Below are positions 26,165 to 35,141 of a stretch of DNA of 64,000 nt, one piece after another; within the stretch, counting starts at the first letter, position 1; each line of letters opens with the position of its first letter. This DNA comes from Sanguibacter suarezii NBRC 16159. Its GTDB lineage: Bacteria > Actinomycetota > Actinomycetes > Actinomycetales > Cellulomonadaceae. The position numbers and the translations under genes are program-made. The notes under the pieces are model-generated. The model had not been told where the DNA came from. It saw only the letters and a list, made by a program, of their open reading frames with translations, and made no database searches. The stretch lies in the NCBI RefSeq assembly GCF_001552735.1, contig NZ_BCRT01000008.1:62001-126000 (forward strand). The letters run 5' to 3'.

Positions 26165-27340
26165 ATGTCAGCACACGAGCTGAGCCCGCAGGCGCACGCA
26201 GCCCTTCTGTCCCAGACGATCGAGCTGCCCTCCTGGGCTTTTGGGAACTCCGGCACCCGGTTCAAGGTCTTCGCCCAGGCTGGCGTCCCTCGTGACCCCT
26301 TTGAGAAGATCTCCGACGCCGCACAGGTGAATCGATACACCCAGGCCGCTCCGCGAGTCTCCCTCCACATCCCGTGGGACCTGGTCGACGACTACGAGGC
26401 CCTCGCCGCGCACGCCCGCGACAACGGAGTGACCATCGGGGCGATCAACTCCAACCTCTTCCAGGACGACCAGTACATGCTCGGCTCGCTCACCCACCCC
26501 GACGCCGTGGTGCGCAAGAAGGCCGTGGACCACCACCTGCAGTGCCTGGACGTCATGCGCGCCACCGGCTCCACCGACCTCAAGCTCTGGCTGCCCGACG
26601 GCCTGAACTACCCCGGCCAGGACAGCCTGCGCGGCCGCCAGGACCGCCTCGCGGAGTCCCTCGCCGAGATCTACGCCGCCCTCGACCCCGAGCACCGCCT
26701 CGTCATCGAGTACAAGTTCTTCGAGCCGGCCTTCTACTCCATGGACATCCCGGACTGGGGCACCGCGCTGCTGCACTGCCTCGCCCTGGGCGAGCAGGCC
26801 GTCGTCGTGCTGGACACCGGGCACCACGCCCCGGGCACCAACATCGAGTTCATCGTCGCCCAGCTGCTGCGCCAGGGGCGCTTGGGCGCCTTCGACTTCA
26901 ACTCCCGCTTCTACGCCGACGACGACCTCATGGTCGGGGCGGCGGACCCGTTCCAGCTGTTCCGGATCATGCACGAGATCGTCTCGGCCGGTGCCCTCGC
27001 CCCGGACTCGGGGGTGAACTTCATGCTCGACCAGTGCCACAACATCGAGCCGAAGATCCCCGCCCAGATCCGGTCGGTGATGAACATCCAGGAGGCGACC
27101 GCCAAGGCTCTGCTCGTGGACACCGTCGCCCTCGAGGCCGCACAGACCTCCGGCGACGTGCTCGCCGCCAACGGCGCGCTCATGGACGCCTACAACACCG
27201 ACGTGCGCGCCCTGCTCGCTGACCTGCGCGAGGAGCAGGGACTGCACCCGGACCCCCTGGCCGCCTTCGCGGCCTCGGGCTACACCGAGACGATCGTGGC
27301 CGAGCGCGTCGGTGGCGCGCAGGCCGGATGGGGAGCCTGA
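26165..27340 (+). CDS. rhaI: L-rhamnose isomerase (RhaI type)
   Basis: 391-aa TIM-barrel isomerase converting L-rhamnose to L-rhamnulose, of the type known from Pseudomonas stutzeri and Actinobacteria rather than the E. coli RhaA type. Metal-binding and active-site blocks: KLWLPDGLNYPGQDS, LVIEYKFFEPAFYSMDIPDW, VVLDTGHHAPGTNIEFIVAQL, FDFNSRFYADDDLMVGAADPFQLFR and VNFMLDQCHNIEPKIPAQIRSV. ATG 26165 has GGTGGAGAG upstream. It is followed by the aldolase fusion after one base. Expression is probably controlled by the promoter/operator at 26098-26145. Confidence 0.94.
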   Translation: MSAHELSPQAHAALLSQTIELPSWAFGNSGTRFKVFAQAGVPRDPFEKISDAAQVNRYTQAAPRVSLHIPWDLVDDYEALAAHARDNGVTIGAINSNLFQDDQYMLGSLTHPDAVVRKKAVDHHLQCLDVMRATGSTDLKLWLPDGLNYPGQDSLRGRQDRLAESLAEIYAALDPEHRLVIEYKFFEPAFYSMDIPDWGTALLHCLALGEQAVVVLDTGHHAPGTNIEFIVAQLLRQGRLGAFDFNSRFYADDDLMVGAADPFQLFRIMHEIVSAGALAPDSGVNFMLDQCHNIEPKIPAQIRSVMNIQEATAKALLVDTVALEAAQTSGDVLAANGALMDAYNTDVRALLADLREEQGLHPDPLAAFAASGYTETIVAERVGGAQAGWGA

Positions 27341-27341
27341 C

Positions 27342-29405
27342 ATGACCGAGACCACAACCACGCCGGCCGCGGACCTCATCGCCCGCTCCAACCGCCTGGG
27401 CGCTGACCCGCGCAACACCAACTACGCCGGCGGCAACACCTCCGCCAAGGGCAGCGAGACGGACCCCGTGACCGGCGAGCCGGTCGACCTGCTCTGGGTC
27501 AAGGGCTCAGGCGGTGACCTGGGCACGCTCACCGAGAAGAACCTCGCGGTGCTGCGCCTGGACCGCCTGCGCGCCCTCACCGCCGTCTACCCCGGGGTGG
27601 ACCGCGAGGACGAGATGGTCGCCGCCTTCGACTACTGCCTGCACGGCAAGGGCGGCGCCGCCCCGTCCATCGACACGGCGATGCACGCCCTGGTCGACGC
27701 CGCGCACGTGGACCACCTGCACCCCGACTCCGGGATCGCCCTGGCCACCGCCGCCGACGGCGAGGAGCTCACCGCGCAGTGCTTCGGCGACGCCGTGGTG
27801 TGGGTGCCCTGGCGCCGGCCCGGCTTCCAGCTCGGCCTGGACATCGCCGCCATCAAGGCCGCGAACCCGCAGGCCATCGGGTGCATCCTGGGTGGACACG
27901 GGATCACCGCCTGGGGAACCACGAGCGAGGAGGCCGAGGCCCGCAGCCTCGCCATCATCACCACCGCCGAGACCTTCATCGCCGAGCGCACCGCGCGCCT
28001 GGCCGAGGCGGGCCAGCACCCCTTCGGCGCCCTGGTCCCCGAGAACGCCCCCCTGCCCGACGACGTCCGCCGTGCCAAGGCGGCACGCCTCGCACCCGTG
28101 ATCCGCGGGCTCGCCTCGACCGACGCACCCCAGGTGGGCCACTTCTGCGACGACGACGTGGTGCTGGACTTCCTGTACCGCGAGCGTCTCGCCCCGCTCG
28201 CCGAGCTCGGCACGAGCTGCCCGGACCACTTCCTGCGGACCAAGGTCAAGCCCCTCGTCGTCGACCTGCCGGCCACCGCCAGCGTCGACGAGATCACCGC
28301 GCGCCTGGCTGAGCTCCACGAGGCCTACCGCGCCGACTACGCCGGGTACTACGAGCGCAACGCCGTCCCCGGCTCCCCGGCCATGCGCGGGGGTGACCCG
28401 GCGATCGTGCTGGTGCCCGGCGTCGGGATGTTCTCCTTCGGCAAGACCAAGCAGACCGCGCGGGTGGCGGGGGAGTTCTACGTCAACGCGATCAACGTCA
28501 TGCGCGGCGCCGAGGCGATCAGCACCTACGCCCCGATCGACGAGGCGGAGAAGTTCCGCATCGAGTACTGGGCGCTCGAAGAGGCCAAGCTCGCCCGGAT
28601 GCCCGCGCCCAAGCCGCTGGCCACCCGGGTCGCGCTGGTGACCGGGGCCGGGTCTGGGATCGGGAAGGCGATCGCCGAGCGGCTGGCCGCCGAGGGCGCG
28701 TGCGTGGTCATCGCCGACCTCAACATCGAGGGCGCGCAGGCCGTGGCCGACGAGCTCGGCGGGCCGGACGTGGCCATCGCCGTCCGCGCCGACGTGACGA
28801 ACGAGGACGACGTCGCCGCCCTGGTCGACGCCGCGGCGCTGGCCTTCGGCGGGGTGGACCTCGTGGTCAACAACGCCGGGCTGTCCATCTCCAAGCCGCT
28901 GCTGGAGACCACCTCCCAGGACTGGGACCTGCAGCACGACGTCATGGCCAAGGGGTCCTTCCTCGTGGCCCGCGAGGCGGCCCGCGCGATGATCGCCCAG
29001 AAGATGGGCGGGGACATCGTCTACATCGCCTCGAAGAACTCCCTGTTCGCCGGTCCCAACAACATCGCCTACTCGGCGACCAAGGCGGACCAGGCCCACC
29101 AGGTCCGGCTCCTCGCGGCCGAGCTCGGTGAGCACGGCATCCGCGTCAACGGGGTCAACCCCGACGGCGTGGTGCGCGGGTCGGGGATCTTCGCCGGCGG
29201 CTGGGGCGCCAAGCGCGCCGCGGTGTACGGCGTCGACGAGCAGGACCTGGGCGCGTACTACGCCCAGCGGACCCTGCTCAAGCGGGAGGTGCTCCCTGAG
29301 CACGTCGCCGCCGCGGTCTTCGCCCTCACCGGGCCGGACCTCTCCCAGACCACCGGCCTGCACATCCCGGTGGACTCGGGGGTCGCTGCCGCCTTCCTGC
29401 GGTAG
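27342..29405 (+). CDS. rhaD: Bifunctional rhamnulose-1-phosphate aldolase / short-chain dehydrogenase
   Basis: 687-aa two-domain enzyme. The N-terminal class II aldolase part (about 1-420) has NYAGGNTSAKG, VDHLHPDSGIALA (His metal ligands) and GCILGGHGITAWG (third His); it splits rhamnulose-1-phosphate to DHAP and L-lactaldehyde. The C-terminal short-chain dehydrogenase (about 425-687) has TGAGSGIGKAIAE (cofactor loop), NNAG, then a YSATKADQ Tyr-Lys pair, and should oxidise the lactaldehyde. The fusion is a known type (Bacillus YuxG-like). Start at ATG 27342 with GGGGAG upstream. It ensures channelling of the toxic aldehyde. Confidence 0.93.
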   Translation: MTETTTTPAADLIARSNRLGADPRNTNYAGGNTSAKGSETDPVTGEPVDLLWVKGSGGDLGTLTEKNLAVLRLDRLRALTAVYPGVDREDEMVAAFDYCLHGKGGAAPSIDTAMHALVDAAHVDHLHPDSGIALATAADGEELTAQCFGDAVVWVPWRRPGFQLGLDIAAIKAANPQAIGCILGGHGITAWGTTSEEAEARSLAIITTAETFIAERTARLAEAGQHPFGALVPENAPLPDDVRRAKAARLAPVIRGLASTDAPQVGHFCDDDVVLDFLYRERLAPLAELGTSCPDHFLRTKVKPLVVDLPATASVDEITARLAELHEAYRADYAGYYERNAVPGSPAMRGGDPAIVLVPGVGMFSFGKTKQTARVAGEFYVNAINVMRGAEAISTYAPIDEAEKFRIEYWALEEAKLARMPAPKPLATRVALVTGAGSGIGKAIAERLAAEGACVVIADLNIEGAQAVADELGGPDVAIAVRADVTNEDDVAALVDAAALAFGGVDLVVNNAGLSISKPLLETTSQDWDLQHDVMAKGSFLVAREAARAMIAQKMGGDIVYIASKNSLFAGPNNIAYSATKADQAHQVRLLAAELGEHGIRVNGVNPDGVVRGSGIFAGGWGAKRAAVYGVDEQDLGAYYAQRTLLKREVLPEHVAAAVFALTGPDLSQTTGLHIPVDSGVAAAFLR

Positions 29406-29615
29406 CCCATGCACTGGTCGGGCCCTGCGCCCGGCCGTCACAGCCCGGCACCGAGGACGGCGCCGGGAGACGCAGCCTGTCGCTGCTGAACGGGGGATCG
29501 CCACCAGGCGAGTGAGGGAACGACAGGCCAGCCGCCTCAGGCGGTGCCGGGTGCGCAAGCCACCGTCACCGCCTGGCGCGGCGCACCGGGCGGCGACGCC
29601 CAAGGACGGACGACA

Positions 29616-31172
29616 GTGAGCGAGCAGGATGCAGGCGCGGCCTTCGTGGCCGTAGACCTCGGGGCGTCGAGCGGACGGGTGATCGTCGGTCGCGTGCTGG
29701 GCGCGCCGGGGGACCAGCGCGTCGAGCTGCACGAGGTCAACCGGTTCCCCAACGGGCCGGTCGAGGTGGGCGGGACGCTGCACTGGGACGTGCTGCGCCT
29801 GTACCAGGGCATCACCGACGGCCTGCGCGCCGCCGTCCGCGAGATCCACGCCCGCGGCGACGTCCTGGCCGGGGTGGGCATCGACTCCTGGGCCGTGGAC
29901 TATGGCCTGCTCGACGCCGACGGCACGCTGCTGGCCAACCCCGTGCACTACCGCGACTCCCGCACCGCCGGAGTCCCTGACCGCGTCTTCGCCCAGATCG
30001 ACGCGGCCGACCACTACTCCGTCAACGGCCTGCAGACCCAGCCGTTCAACACGGAGTTCCAGCTCGTCGCGGCAGCCCGATCCGCCCAGAAGGCTGCCGC
30101 GGCGTCCCTCCTGCTCATCCCGGACCTGCTCGGGTACTGGCTCACCGGGGAGCAGGTCGCCGAGGTGACCAACGCCTCGACCACCGGCCTGCTCGACGTG
30201 CGCGCCCGCGACTGGTCCGCGGCCCTGCTCGACCGCCTCGAGGGGGCGTTCGGCGGCGCCGGGGCCACCTTCGCCGAGCTGCTGCCTCCCGTGGTGGAGG
30301 CCGGGGAGATCATCGGGACGCTGCTCCCCGCCGTCGCGCAGGCCGCGGGGATCCACGGGCAGGTGCCGGTGATCGCCGTCGGCTCCCACGACACCGCCTC
30401 TGCGGTCGTCGCGGTCCCGGCCACGAGCGAGAGCTTCGCGTACATCTCCTGCGGCACCTGGTCGCTCGTCGGGCTGGAGCTGGCCGAGCCCGTGCTCAGC
30501 GCGGCCAGCCGCGCAGCGAACTTCACCAACGAGCTCGGTGTGGACGGCACCGTGCGCTACCTGCGCAACGTCATGGGCCTGTGGTTGCTGCAAGAGTCGA
30601 TCCGCACATGGAACGCCGCCGGCCTGCCCGCGGACCTGCCCGACCTCCTCGCCGCCGCGGCGCAGGTCCCACCGTTGACCACGGTGGTCGACGTCGACGC
30701 CCCGGAGTTCCTCGCCCCCGGGGACATGCCCGCACGGATCGCCGCGGCTGCCGAGCGCACCGGGCAGACCCCGCCGCAGTCTCAGGCCGAGACGGTCCGC
30801 TGCATCCTCGACTCCCTCGCGCTGGCCTACCGCCGTGCCGTGCGCCAGGCGAGCGAACTGTCCGGGCGAGCGGTCGACGTCGTGCACGTGGTGGGCGGCG
30901 GGGTGCGCAACGAGCTGCTGTGCCAGCTCACCGCAGACGCGACCGGGCTGTCGGTGGTCGCCGGACCGGTCGAGGGAGCGGCGCTGGGCAACGTCCTGGT
31001 CCAGGCCCGGGCGGTCGGTGCGCTCACCGGAGACCTCGCGGCGCTGCGCGCGGTGGGGGCCCGCGGAGTCGAGCTGCGGCGCTACGTCCCCGGCGGCGGG
31101 ACGGCGCCGGTGGCCGACGAGCACTGGGAGGCCGCAGCGCGTCGCCTGCACGGCCCGGTGCGGACGCCGTGA
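29616..31172 (+). CDS. rhaB: L-rhamnulokinase
   Basis: 518-aa FGGY-family sugar kinase phosphorylating L-rhamnulose at O1. Motifs: VAVDLGASSGRVIVG near the N-terminus (phosphate loop), GIDSWAVDYGLLD (catalytic Asp region), HYRDSRT, QTQPFNTEFQL, GSHDTASAV, SCGTWSLVG and VVGGGVRNELLCQLTAD. I chose GTG 29616 (AAGGACGG upstream) over an earlier ATG at 29544, because the extra residues are not family-like. It lies 210 bp after the aldolase fusion, and the gap shows no obvious terminator or operator, so it may be co-transcribed. Confidence 0.92.
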   Translation: MSEQDAGAAFVAVDLGASSGRVIVGRVLGAPGDQRVELHEVNRFPNGPVEVGGTLHWDVLRLYQGITDGLRAAVREIHARGDVLAGVGIDSWAVDYGLLDADGTLLANPVHYRDSRTAGVPDRVFAQIDAADHYSVNGLQTQPFNTEFQLVAAARSAQKAAAASLLLIPDLLGYWLTGEQVAEVTNASTTGLLDVRARDWSAALLDRLEGAFGGAGATFAELLPPVVEAGEIIGTLLPAVAQAAGIHGQVPVIAVGSHDTASAVVAVPATSESFAYISCGTWSLVGLELAEPVLSAASRAANFTNELGVDGTVRYLRNVMGLWLLQESIRTWNAAGLPADLPDLLAAAAQVPPLTTVVDVDAPEFLAPGDMPARIAAAAERTGQTPPQSQAETVRCILDSLALAYRRAVRQASELSGRAVDVVHVVGGGVRNELLCQLTADATGLSVVAGPVEGAALGNVLVQARAVGALTGDLAALRAVGARGVELRRYVPGGGTAPVADEHWEAAARRLHGPVRTP

Positions 31173-31202
31173 TCAGGAACGACGCCCTGAGCGTCGCTCC
31201 CG

Positions 31203-31222
31203 CTGGTTGATCGCTCAACCAG
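31203..31222. terminator. Hairpin after rhaB
   Basis: CTGGTTGA and TCAACCAG form a perfect 8-bp stem with a 4-base loop, 31 bp after the rhaB stop. No T-tract follows. It may be a terminator or, equally, a palindromic operator for the transducer gene that starts at 31300. Confidence 0.4.
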
Positions 31223-31299
31223 TACTCTGAGGGCCGTTCTGCCGTAGAGATCGCTCTGGGCAGCTGTGCTGGCAGCGCCAGAGACACCGGAGGACCACC

Positions 31300-32853
31300 A
31301 TGTTCGGGCGACGCACGAGCACAGCTGTCACAGACCTCACCCGCGACCTCGACCAGGCGCGCGCCGACAACGCCGCGGTGCTCGCCGTCGTCGAGGCGGT
31401 CTCCACCGCGGGCTCCTCCCACGACGCGATCCAACGCGTGCTCGAGGTGGTCCGGGAGCGGTTCGGCTGGACCTACGGCTCCTGCTGGCGGATCGCCGGG
31501 GACCGGCGCGAGCTCGTCTTCGCCCAGGAGTCCGGGGACGCCGGGGACGAGTTCCGCGAGGTCACCCGGACGGCGTCCTTCCGCGAAGGAGTGGGGCTGT
31601 CCGGGCGGGCCTGGGCCGCCCGCGACCTCGTCGTCGTCGCAGACCTGGCCGAGCTCGTCGACTGCGTCCGGGCCCCGGCTGCCCGGCGCAGCGGGGTGCG
31701 TGGGGGCATCTGCTTCCCGCTCGTCGAGGACGGCCAGGTCACCGGGACGATGGACTTCTTCACCACCGACCACCTGGTGCTGTCCGAGCAGCGGGAAGAG
31801 ACCCTGCGCAGCATCGGCACCCTGGTCTCCCAGGCCCTCGAGCGCGCCGTCGTCGCCGAGGGGCAGAGACGCGACAGCCAGGACCTGGCCGCGGTGGGCG
31901 ACGTCGTGCGGGTGGTCTCCTCCGCGACGTCGCGCTCGCAGGCGCTGCGCCGCGCGCTGGACACCATCCGGGCCGACTTCGGGTGGGACTACGGGTCCTG
32001 CTGGATCATCGAGGACGGCGATGACGTCCTGCGCTTCGCGGAGGAGTCCGGCGACGTCGGCGAGGACTTCCGCGCCGTGACGCGCTCGGCGACCTTCCAG
32101 GAAGGGGTCGGGCTCGCGGGGCGGGCCTGGAGCTCACGGGACCTGGTGTTCGTCGCCGACCTCGCCGAGGTGACCGACTGCGTCCGCGCCCCCGTGGCGG
32201 GGCGCGCCGGTGTGCGCTCAGGGGTGTGCCTGCCGATCCTCGTGCACGGCGCGGTGGTGGGGACGATGGACTTCTTCGTCACCTCCACCCTCACCCTGTC
32301 ACCCGGGCGCGTCGAGGCGCTGCGCAGCACCGCGCTCCTCGTGGGACAGGCCCTGGAACGGATCGACGCCGCGGTGCGCCTGACCGCCGCCGGGCGCGAG
32401 CTGGTGACCTCGATCGAGAAGGTCTCCACCAACATCACCGCCGCCACTGCCGTGGCCACGAGCGGGCAGGGGCTCACCGAGGCCGCGAATGTCGAGGTCG
32501 CCCGGCTGGGCGAGTACTCCGGCGAGATCGGTGACGTCGTGGACGTCATCAGCCGGATCGCCGCGCAGACCAACCTGCTCGCGCTCAACGCGGCCATCGA
32601 GGCGGCCCGGGCGGGGGAGTCAGGGCGCGGCTTCGCCGTCGTGGCGAAGGAGGTCAAGGACCTCGCCGACGAGACCGCCCGGGCGACCACCGACGTCAGG
32701 CACCGGGTGGCCACCATCCAGGACCTCGTGGCCGACGTCGTCCGCTCGCTCGCCGGGATCGGGGCTGCGGTCTCGCAGATCTCCGACACCCAGGCGGCGA
32801 TCGGTGAGGTGCTGGCCGAGCAGGCTGAGGTGACCCGCGCCATCGTCGCCTGA
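31300..32853 (+). CDS. Soluble tandem-GAF methyl-accepting chemotaxis-type transducer
   Basis: 517-aa cytosolic protein without membrane segments. It has two GAF domains (about 30-185 and 200-350) that are obvious duplicates: both carry GSCW, EFRxVTRxAxFxEGVGLxGRAW, DLVxVADLAE and DCVRAP. A methyl-accepting signalling domain (about 365-517) carries the core hairpin [19 protein letters not shown] and [15 protein letters not shown]. The signalling domain ends only about 80 residues after the core, so it is shorter than in classical receptors. The shared Cys in GSCW and DCVRAP could bind cofactor or sense redox. ATG has CCGGAGGA upstream. It is likely an intracellular chemotaxis or energy sensor. 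Confidence 0.88.
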   Translation: MFGRRTSTAVTDLTRDLDQARADNAAVLAVVEAVSTAGSSHDAIQRVLEVVRERFGWTYGSCWRIAGDRRELVFAQESGDAGDEFREVTRTASFREGVGLSGRAWAARDLVVVADLAELVDCVRAPAARRSGVRGGICFPLVEDGQVTGTMDFFTTDHLVLSEQREETLRSIGTLVSQALERAVVAEGQRRDSQDLAAVGDVVRVVSSATSRSQALRRALDTIRADFGWDYGSCWIIEDGDDVLRFAEESGDVGEDFRAVTRSATFQEGVGLAGRAWSSRDLVFVADLAEVTDCVRAPVAGRAGVRSGVCLPILVHGAVVGTMDFFVTSTLTLSPGRVEALRSTALLVGQALERIDAAVRLTAAGRELVTSIEKVSTNITAATAVATSGQGLTEAANVEVARLGEYSGEIGDVVDVISRIAAQTNLLALNAAIEAARAGESGRGFAVVAKEVKDLADETARATTDVRHRVATIQDLVADVVRSLAGIGAAVSQISDTQAAIGEVLAEQAEVTRAIVA

Positions 32854-33047
32854 CCAGGCTGGGCTGGCCGATCTGTCTGATCCGCATGACCTGATGCTGG
32901 CCGGGCCCTGGGATTCTCTGGTGCTTGCTCGACCAATCCCTGTGTGCGGAGCGCGAGGAGGTGTGGGGCAGGACTGCCAGACGTAAACGTCAGGACGTGG
33001 AACGGTCCAGGCTGGGTGATTGGGCATCGCTCGTTTACCGTGAAGCC

Positions 33048-33548
33048 ATGACAACGCAACCTGTGGCTGACTCGCGCCCTGAAGTCACTCTGCGTCGCGT
33101 CCGAGGGACCGACCTCGAGGCCTTCTTCCAGATGGAACGAGACCCCGAGGCCTGCTGGATGGCCGCGTTCACCGCCAAGGACCCCTCCGACCGCGTGCTC
33201 TTCGACGCGCGCTGGGCCCTGCTGCTCGACGACCCGCAGGTCACCGCTCGCACCATCTGCGTCGACGGGCTCATCGCCGGGTCCGTCATGACCTACATCG
33301 AGGACGGCGAGACCGAGATCACCTACTGGATCGCCCGGGAGTACTGGGGGGCCGGGGTGGCGAGCACGGCGCTGACCCTCTTCCTGGCCGAGGTCACCGA
33401 CCGTCCGGTGAACGCCCGGACCGCCAAGGACAACGCCGGGTCGCTCGCGGTGCTCAGCCGCCAGGGCTTCGAGATCGTCGGCGAGAACAAGGACTTCGCC
33501 AACGCCCGCGGCATCATGGTCGAGGAGTACCTGCTCCGGCTGTCCTGA
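33048..33548 (+). CDS. GNAT-family N-acetyltransferase
   Basis: 166-aa acetyltransferase of the RimJ/RimL-like GNAT type. Seen are TLRRVRGTDLEAFFQMERDPEACWM, the beta-4 strand ITYWIAREYWGAGVASTALTLFL (acetyl-CoA-binding loop) and NAGSLAVLSRQGFEIVGE. Start ATG 33048 is chosen for family length; upstream in-frame sequence has no GNAT similarity. The substrate is unknown. It appears monocistronic. Confidence 0.88.
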   Translation: MTTQPVADSRPEVTLRRVRGTDLEAFFQMERDPEACWMAAFTAKDPSDRVLFDARWALLLDDPQVTARTICVDGLIAGSVMTYIEDGETEITYWIAREYWGAGVASTALTLFLAEVTDRPVNARTAKDNAGSLAVLSRQGFEIVGENKDFANARGIMVEEYLLRLS

Positions 33549-33617
33549 GCGTCGGGTGGGGCGGGTGCGCCGTCGGCCTACCCTGCGGCCTCGCCGTCGG
33601 ACTGTCGGGCCGTCGGC

Positions 33618-33956
33618 CTACGCCGCCGTCGCCATGACGGTGTTGACCAGGACGACGTAGGTGCCGGTCCCGACGAGGATGCTCACCAGCGCGTTGCGCC
33701 GCCACAGGTGCAGACCGATGGTCACGGCGAGGGCGACAGCCTCCGGCAGGCCGTGCCAGCCCGACGTCAGCGGCACGGTGCGCAGGGTGTACACGACGAG
33801 GATCAGCATGATCCCGACCGGCATGTACCGGCTGAGGAAGGCGATGTACGGCGAGGCGCGCAGCGGCTCGAGCACCGCGAAGGGCAGTGCGCGCAGGGCG
33901 AAGGTGATGACGAAGATCGTCGTCAGCGCGGCGAGGACGTAACCGGCGCTAGGCAC
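33618..33956 (-). CDS. azlD: AzlD-family branched-chain amino acid transport subunit
   Basis: 112-aa integral membrane protein with about four helices (VLAALTTIFVITFALRALPF, MPVGIMLILVVYTL, LPEAVALAVTIGLHLW, ILVGTGTYVVLVNTVM). AzlD is the small subunit of the AzlCD exporter for branched-chain amino acids and analogues. It starts with GTG inside the end of azlC (8-bp overlap), the normal gene order. Confidence 0.88.
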   Translation of the reverse strand: MPSAGYVLAALTTIFVITFALRALPFAVLEPLRASPYIAFLSRYMPVGIMLILVVYTLRTVPLTSGWHGLPEAVALAVTIGLHLWRRNALVSILVGTGTYVVLVNTVMATAA

Positions 33957-34698
33957 GGGTGCCCTCCTCCACGGCCGTGCCGGCTGCGGATACCCCGCCC
34001 GGTCGGCGGCCGGCTCGGCGGCCGGCTCGGCGGCCGAGCAGGAACCGCGCGGTCAACGCCACGACGAAGAGGCCCATGGCCACGACGAGCATCTGGTCCG
34101 GGGCCACCACGAGCGCGATGAGCGCCGAGAGCAGGGCGAGGATCGGTGAGGGGACGTCCCGGGTGACCCGGAAGGCGTCGATGGTGAGGACCGTGAACAG
34201 GGCGGTCAGGGCGAAGTCCATGCCCCGCGGGATCGTGGGGAGCGCGGTCCCCAGGAGTGCCCCGAGGATCCCGCCGAGCACCCAGTAGCCCTGGCACTGC
34301 AGCTGCATCCACAGGATCCGGGCCGTGCTGCGCTCGGCTGCGGGGACGTGGTGGGCGAGGGCGTAGGCCTCGTCGGTCAGCGCGTACATGCTGTACGTCT
34401 TCGCCGCCCGGCCGCGGACGGCCTGGAGCGGGAAGGACAGGGCGTAGAACACGTGCCGGAAGTTCACCAGCACGGTCGCCAGGGCGATCTGCGCCAGCGG
34501 AGTCATCGCCACGATGAGCCCGATCGCGAGGAACTCGAGCGACCCGGCGTAGATGAAGATCGAGAACAGCGGCGCCCACCACCAGGCGAGCCCGGCCTGG
34601 ACCACGAGCAGCCCGAAGGCGATGCCCAGCGGCACGAGGGCCACACCGACTCCGGCGGTGTCCCTCAGGGCGCGCAGGAACGGTCGAGTCGACGGCAT
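33949..34698 (-). CDS. azlC: AzlC-family branched-chain amino acid transporter
   Basis: 249-aa membrane protein, large subunit of the AzlCD exporter. Signatures: GIAFGLLVVQAGLAWWWAPLFSIFIYAGSLEFLAIGL (first helices), NFRHVFYALSF, LTDEAYAL and a late LTIDAFRVTRD. About eight helices. The C-terminus is an Arg-Gly-Ala-rich tail encoded by three copies of a GGCCGGCTCGGC-like unit (34010-34040). First gene of a two-gene operon with azlD. Confidence 0.88.
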   Translation of the reverse strand: MPSTRPFLRALRDTAGVGVALVPLGIAFGLLVVQAGLAWWWAPLFSIFIYAGSLEFLAIGLIVAMTPLAQIALATVLVNFRHVFYALSFPLQAVRGRAAKTYSMYALTDEAYALAHHVPAAERSTARILWMQLQCQGYWVLGGILGALLGTALPTIPRGMDFALTALFTVLTIDAFRVTRDVPSPILALLSALIALVVAPDQMLVVAMGLFVVALTARFLLGRRAGRRAGRRPGGVSAAGTAVEEGTRA

Positions 34699-34822
34699 CC
34701 CCCCACGCTACCCGCGCCCACCCCCCACCCCGCCCCCGTACCACCATCCGTCCACCATCCGACCCACTCGCCCCGCTCACCCGCCACCCGACCCGCCCGC
34801 CCGCCCTCCCTCCCCTCGAGGG

Positions 34823-34878
34823 CGTGAGTTTGGTGGCTGTGCGTGCCTTTGAAGGCGCGCACAGCCACCAAACTCACG
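34823..34878. repeat. Long perfect inverted repeat (21-bp arms)
   Basis: Arms at 34823-34843 and 34858-34878 are perfect complements, and the 14-base centre can itself pair (GCCT/AGGC), giving a nearly continuous hairpin over 56 bases. It contains a GTG-initiated frame on each strand with almost the same peptide, a consequence of symmetry. No T-tract follows. It may be a terminator-like or mobile intergenic element. A second hairpin of similar design occurs at 39510-39573. Confidence 0.8.
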
Positions 34879-34935
34879 CACTCGGCGAGCTGGCGGCGAG
34901 GGGGCTGAGGCGGAAACGGGAGGTGGGAGCTGGGA

Positions 34936-34991
34936 GGCGGGAGCCGACGTCGGGCAGGCGCGGGGCGGGAGCCGACGTCGGGCAGGCGCGC
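34936..34991. repeat. Two tandem 28-bp repeats
   Basis: Two adjacent, almost identical 28-bp units (GGCGGGAGCCGACGTCGGGC followed by AGGCGCG) at 34936-34963 and 34964-34991. No coding role is evident. Confidence 0.75.
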
Positions 34992-35060
34992 GGGGGAGGT
35001 CGGCTGCCGGGCATCGGGGCGAGCTCGGCGGGGACGGCGGAGGTTTGGGCGGGGACGACA

Positions 35061-35128
35061 GAGGCGCTGGGGGACCGGAGGGTCCGCCCAGCGCCTCGGG
35101 GCTCCGCGTGAGCTCAGCTCACGCGGAG
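35061..35128. terminator. Double hairpin terminator downstream of RNase J
   Basis: Two hairpins stand back to back after the minus-strand RNase J gene. One is at 35061-35097: 11-bp outer stem GAGGCGCTGGG/CCCAGCGCCTC plus an inner GGACC/GGTCC stem. The other is at 35102-35128: 12-bp stem CTCCGCGTGAGC/GCTCACGCGGAG with a 3-base loop. They lie only 13 bases or more beyond the stop codon. No T-run, as usual for high-GC actinobacterial terminators. Confidence 0.7.
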
Positions 35129-35141
35129 GAGGTGGTGCAGG

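Larger units (their letters stand above)
34699..35141. other. Gene-free region with repeats and hairpins
   Basis: The 443 bp between azlC and RNase J contain no convincing gene. They hold a Pro/CCC-rich stretch, a very long perfect hairpin (34823-34878), a 28-bp direct repeat (34936-34991) and two adjacent hairpins downstream of RNase J (35061-35128). Apparent small frames on both strands beginning MSLVAVRAF are mirror images created by the hairpin. Confidence 0.7.

Noticed and set aside
27507-31151. 1214-codon minus-strand open frame
   Set aside because: Lies antisense to the rhamnose aldolase fusion and kinase, whose domains are unmistakable; the translation is low-complexity.
34665-35111. 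Two small frames on opposite strands both beginning MSLVAVRAF
   Set aside because: The identical N-termini are produced by the perfect inverted repeat; the remainder is low-complexity.
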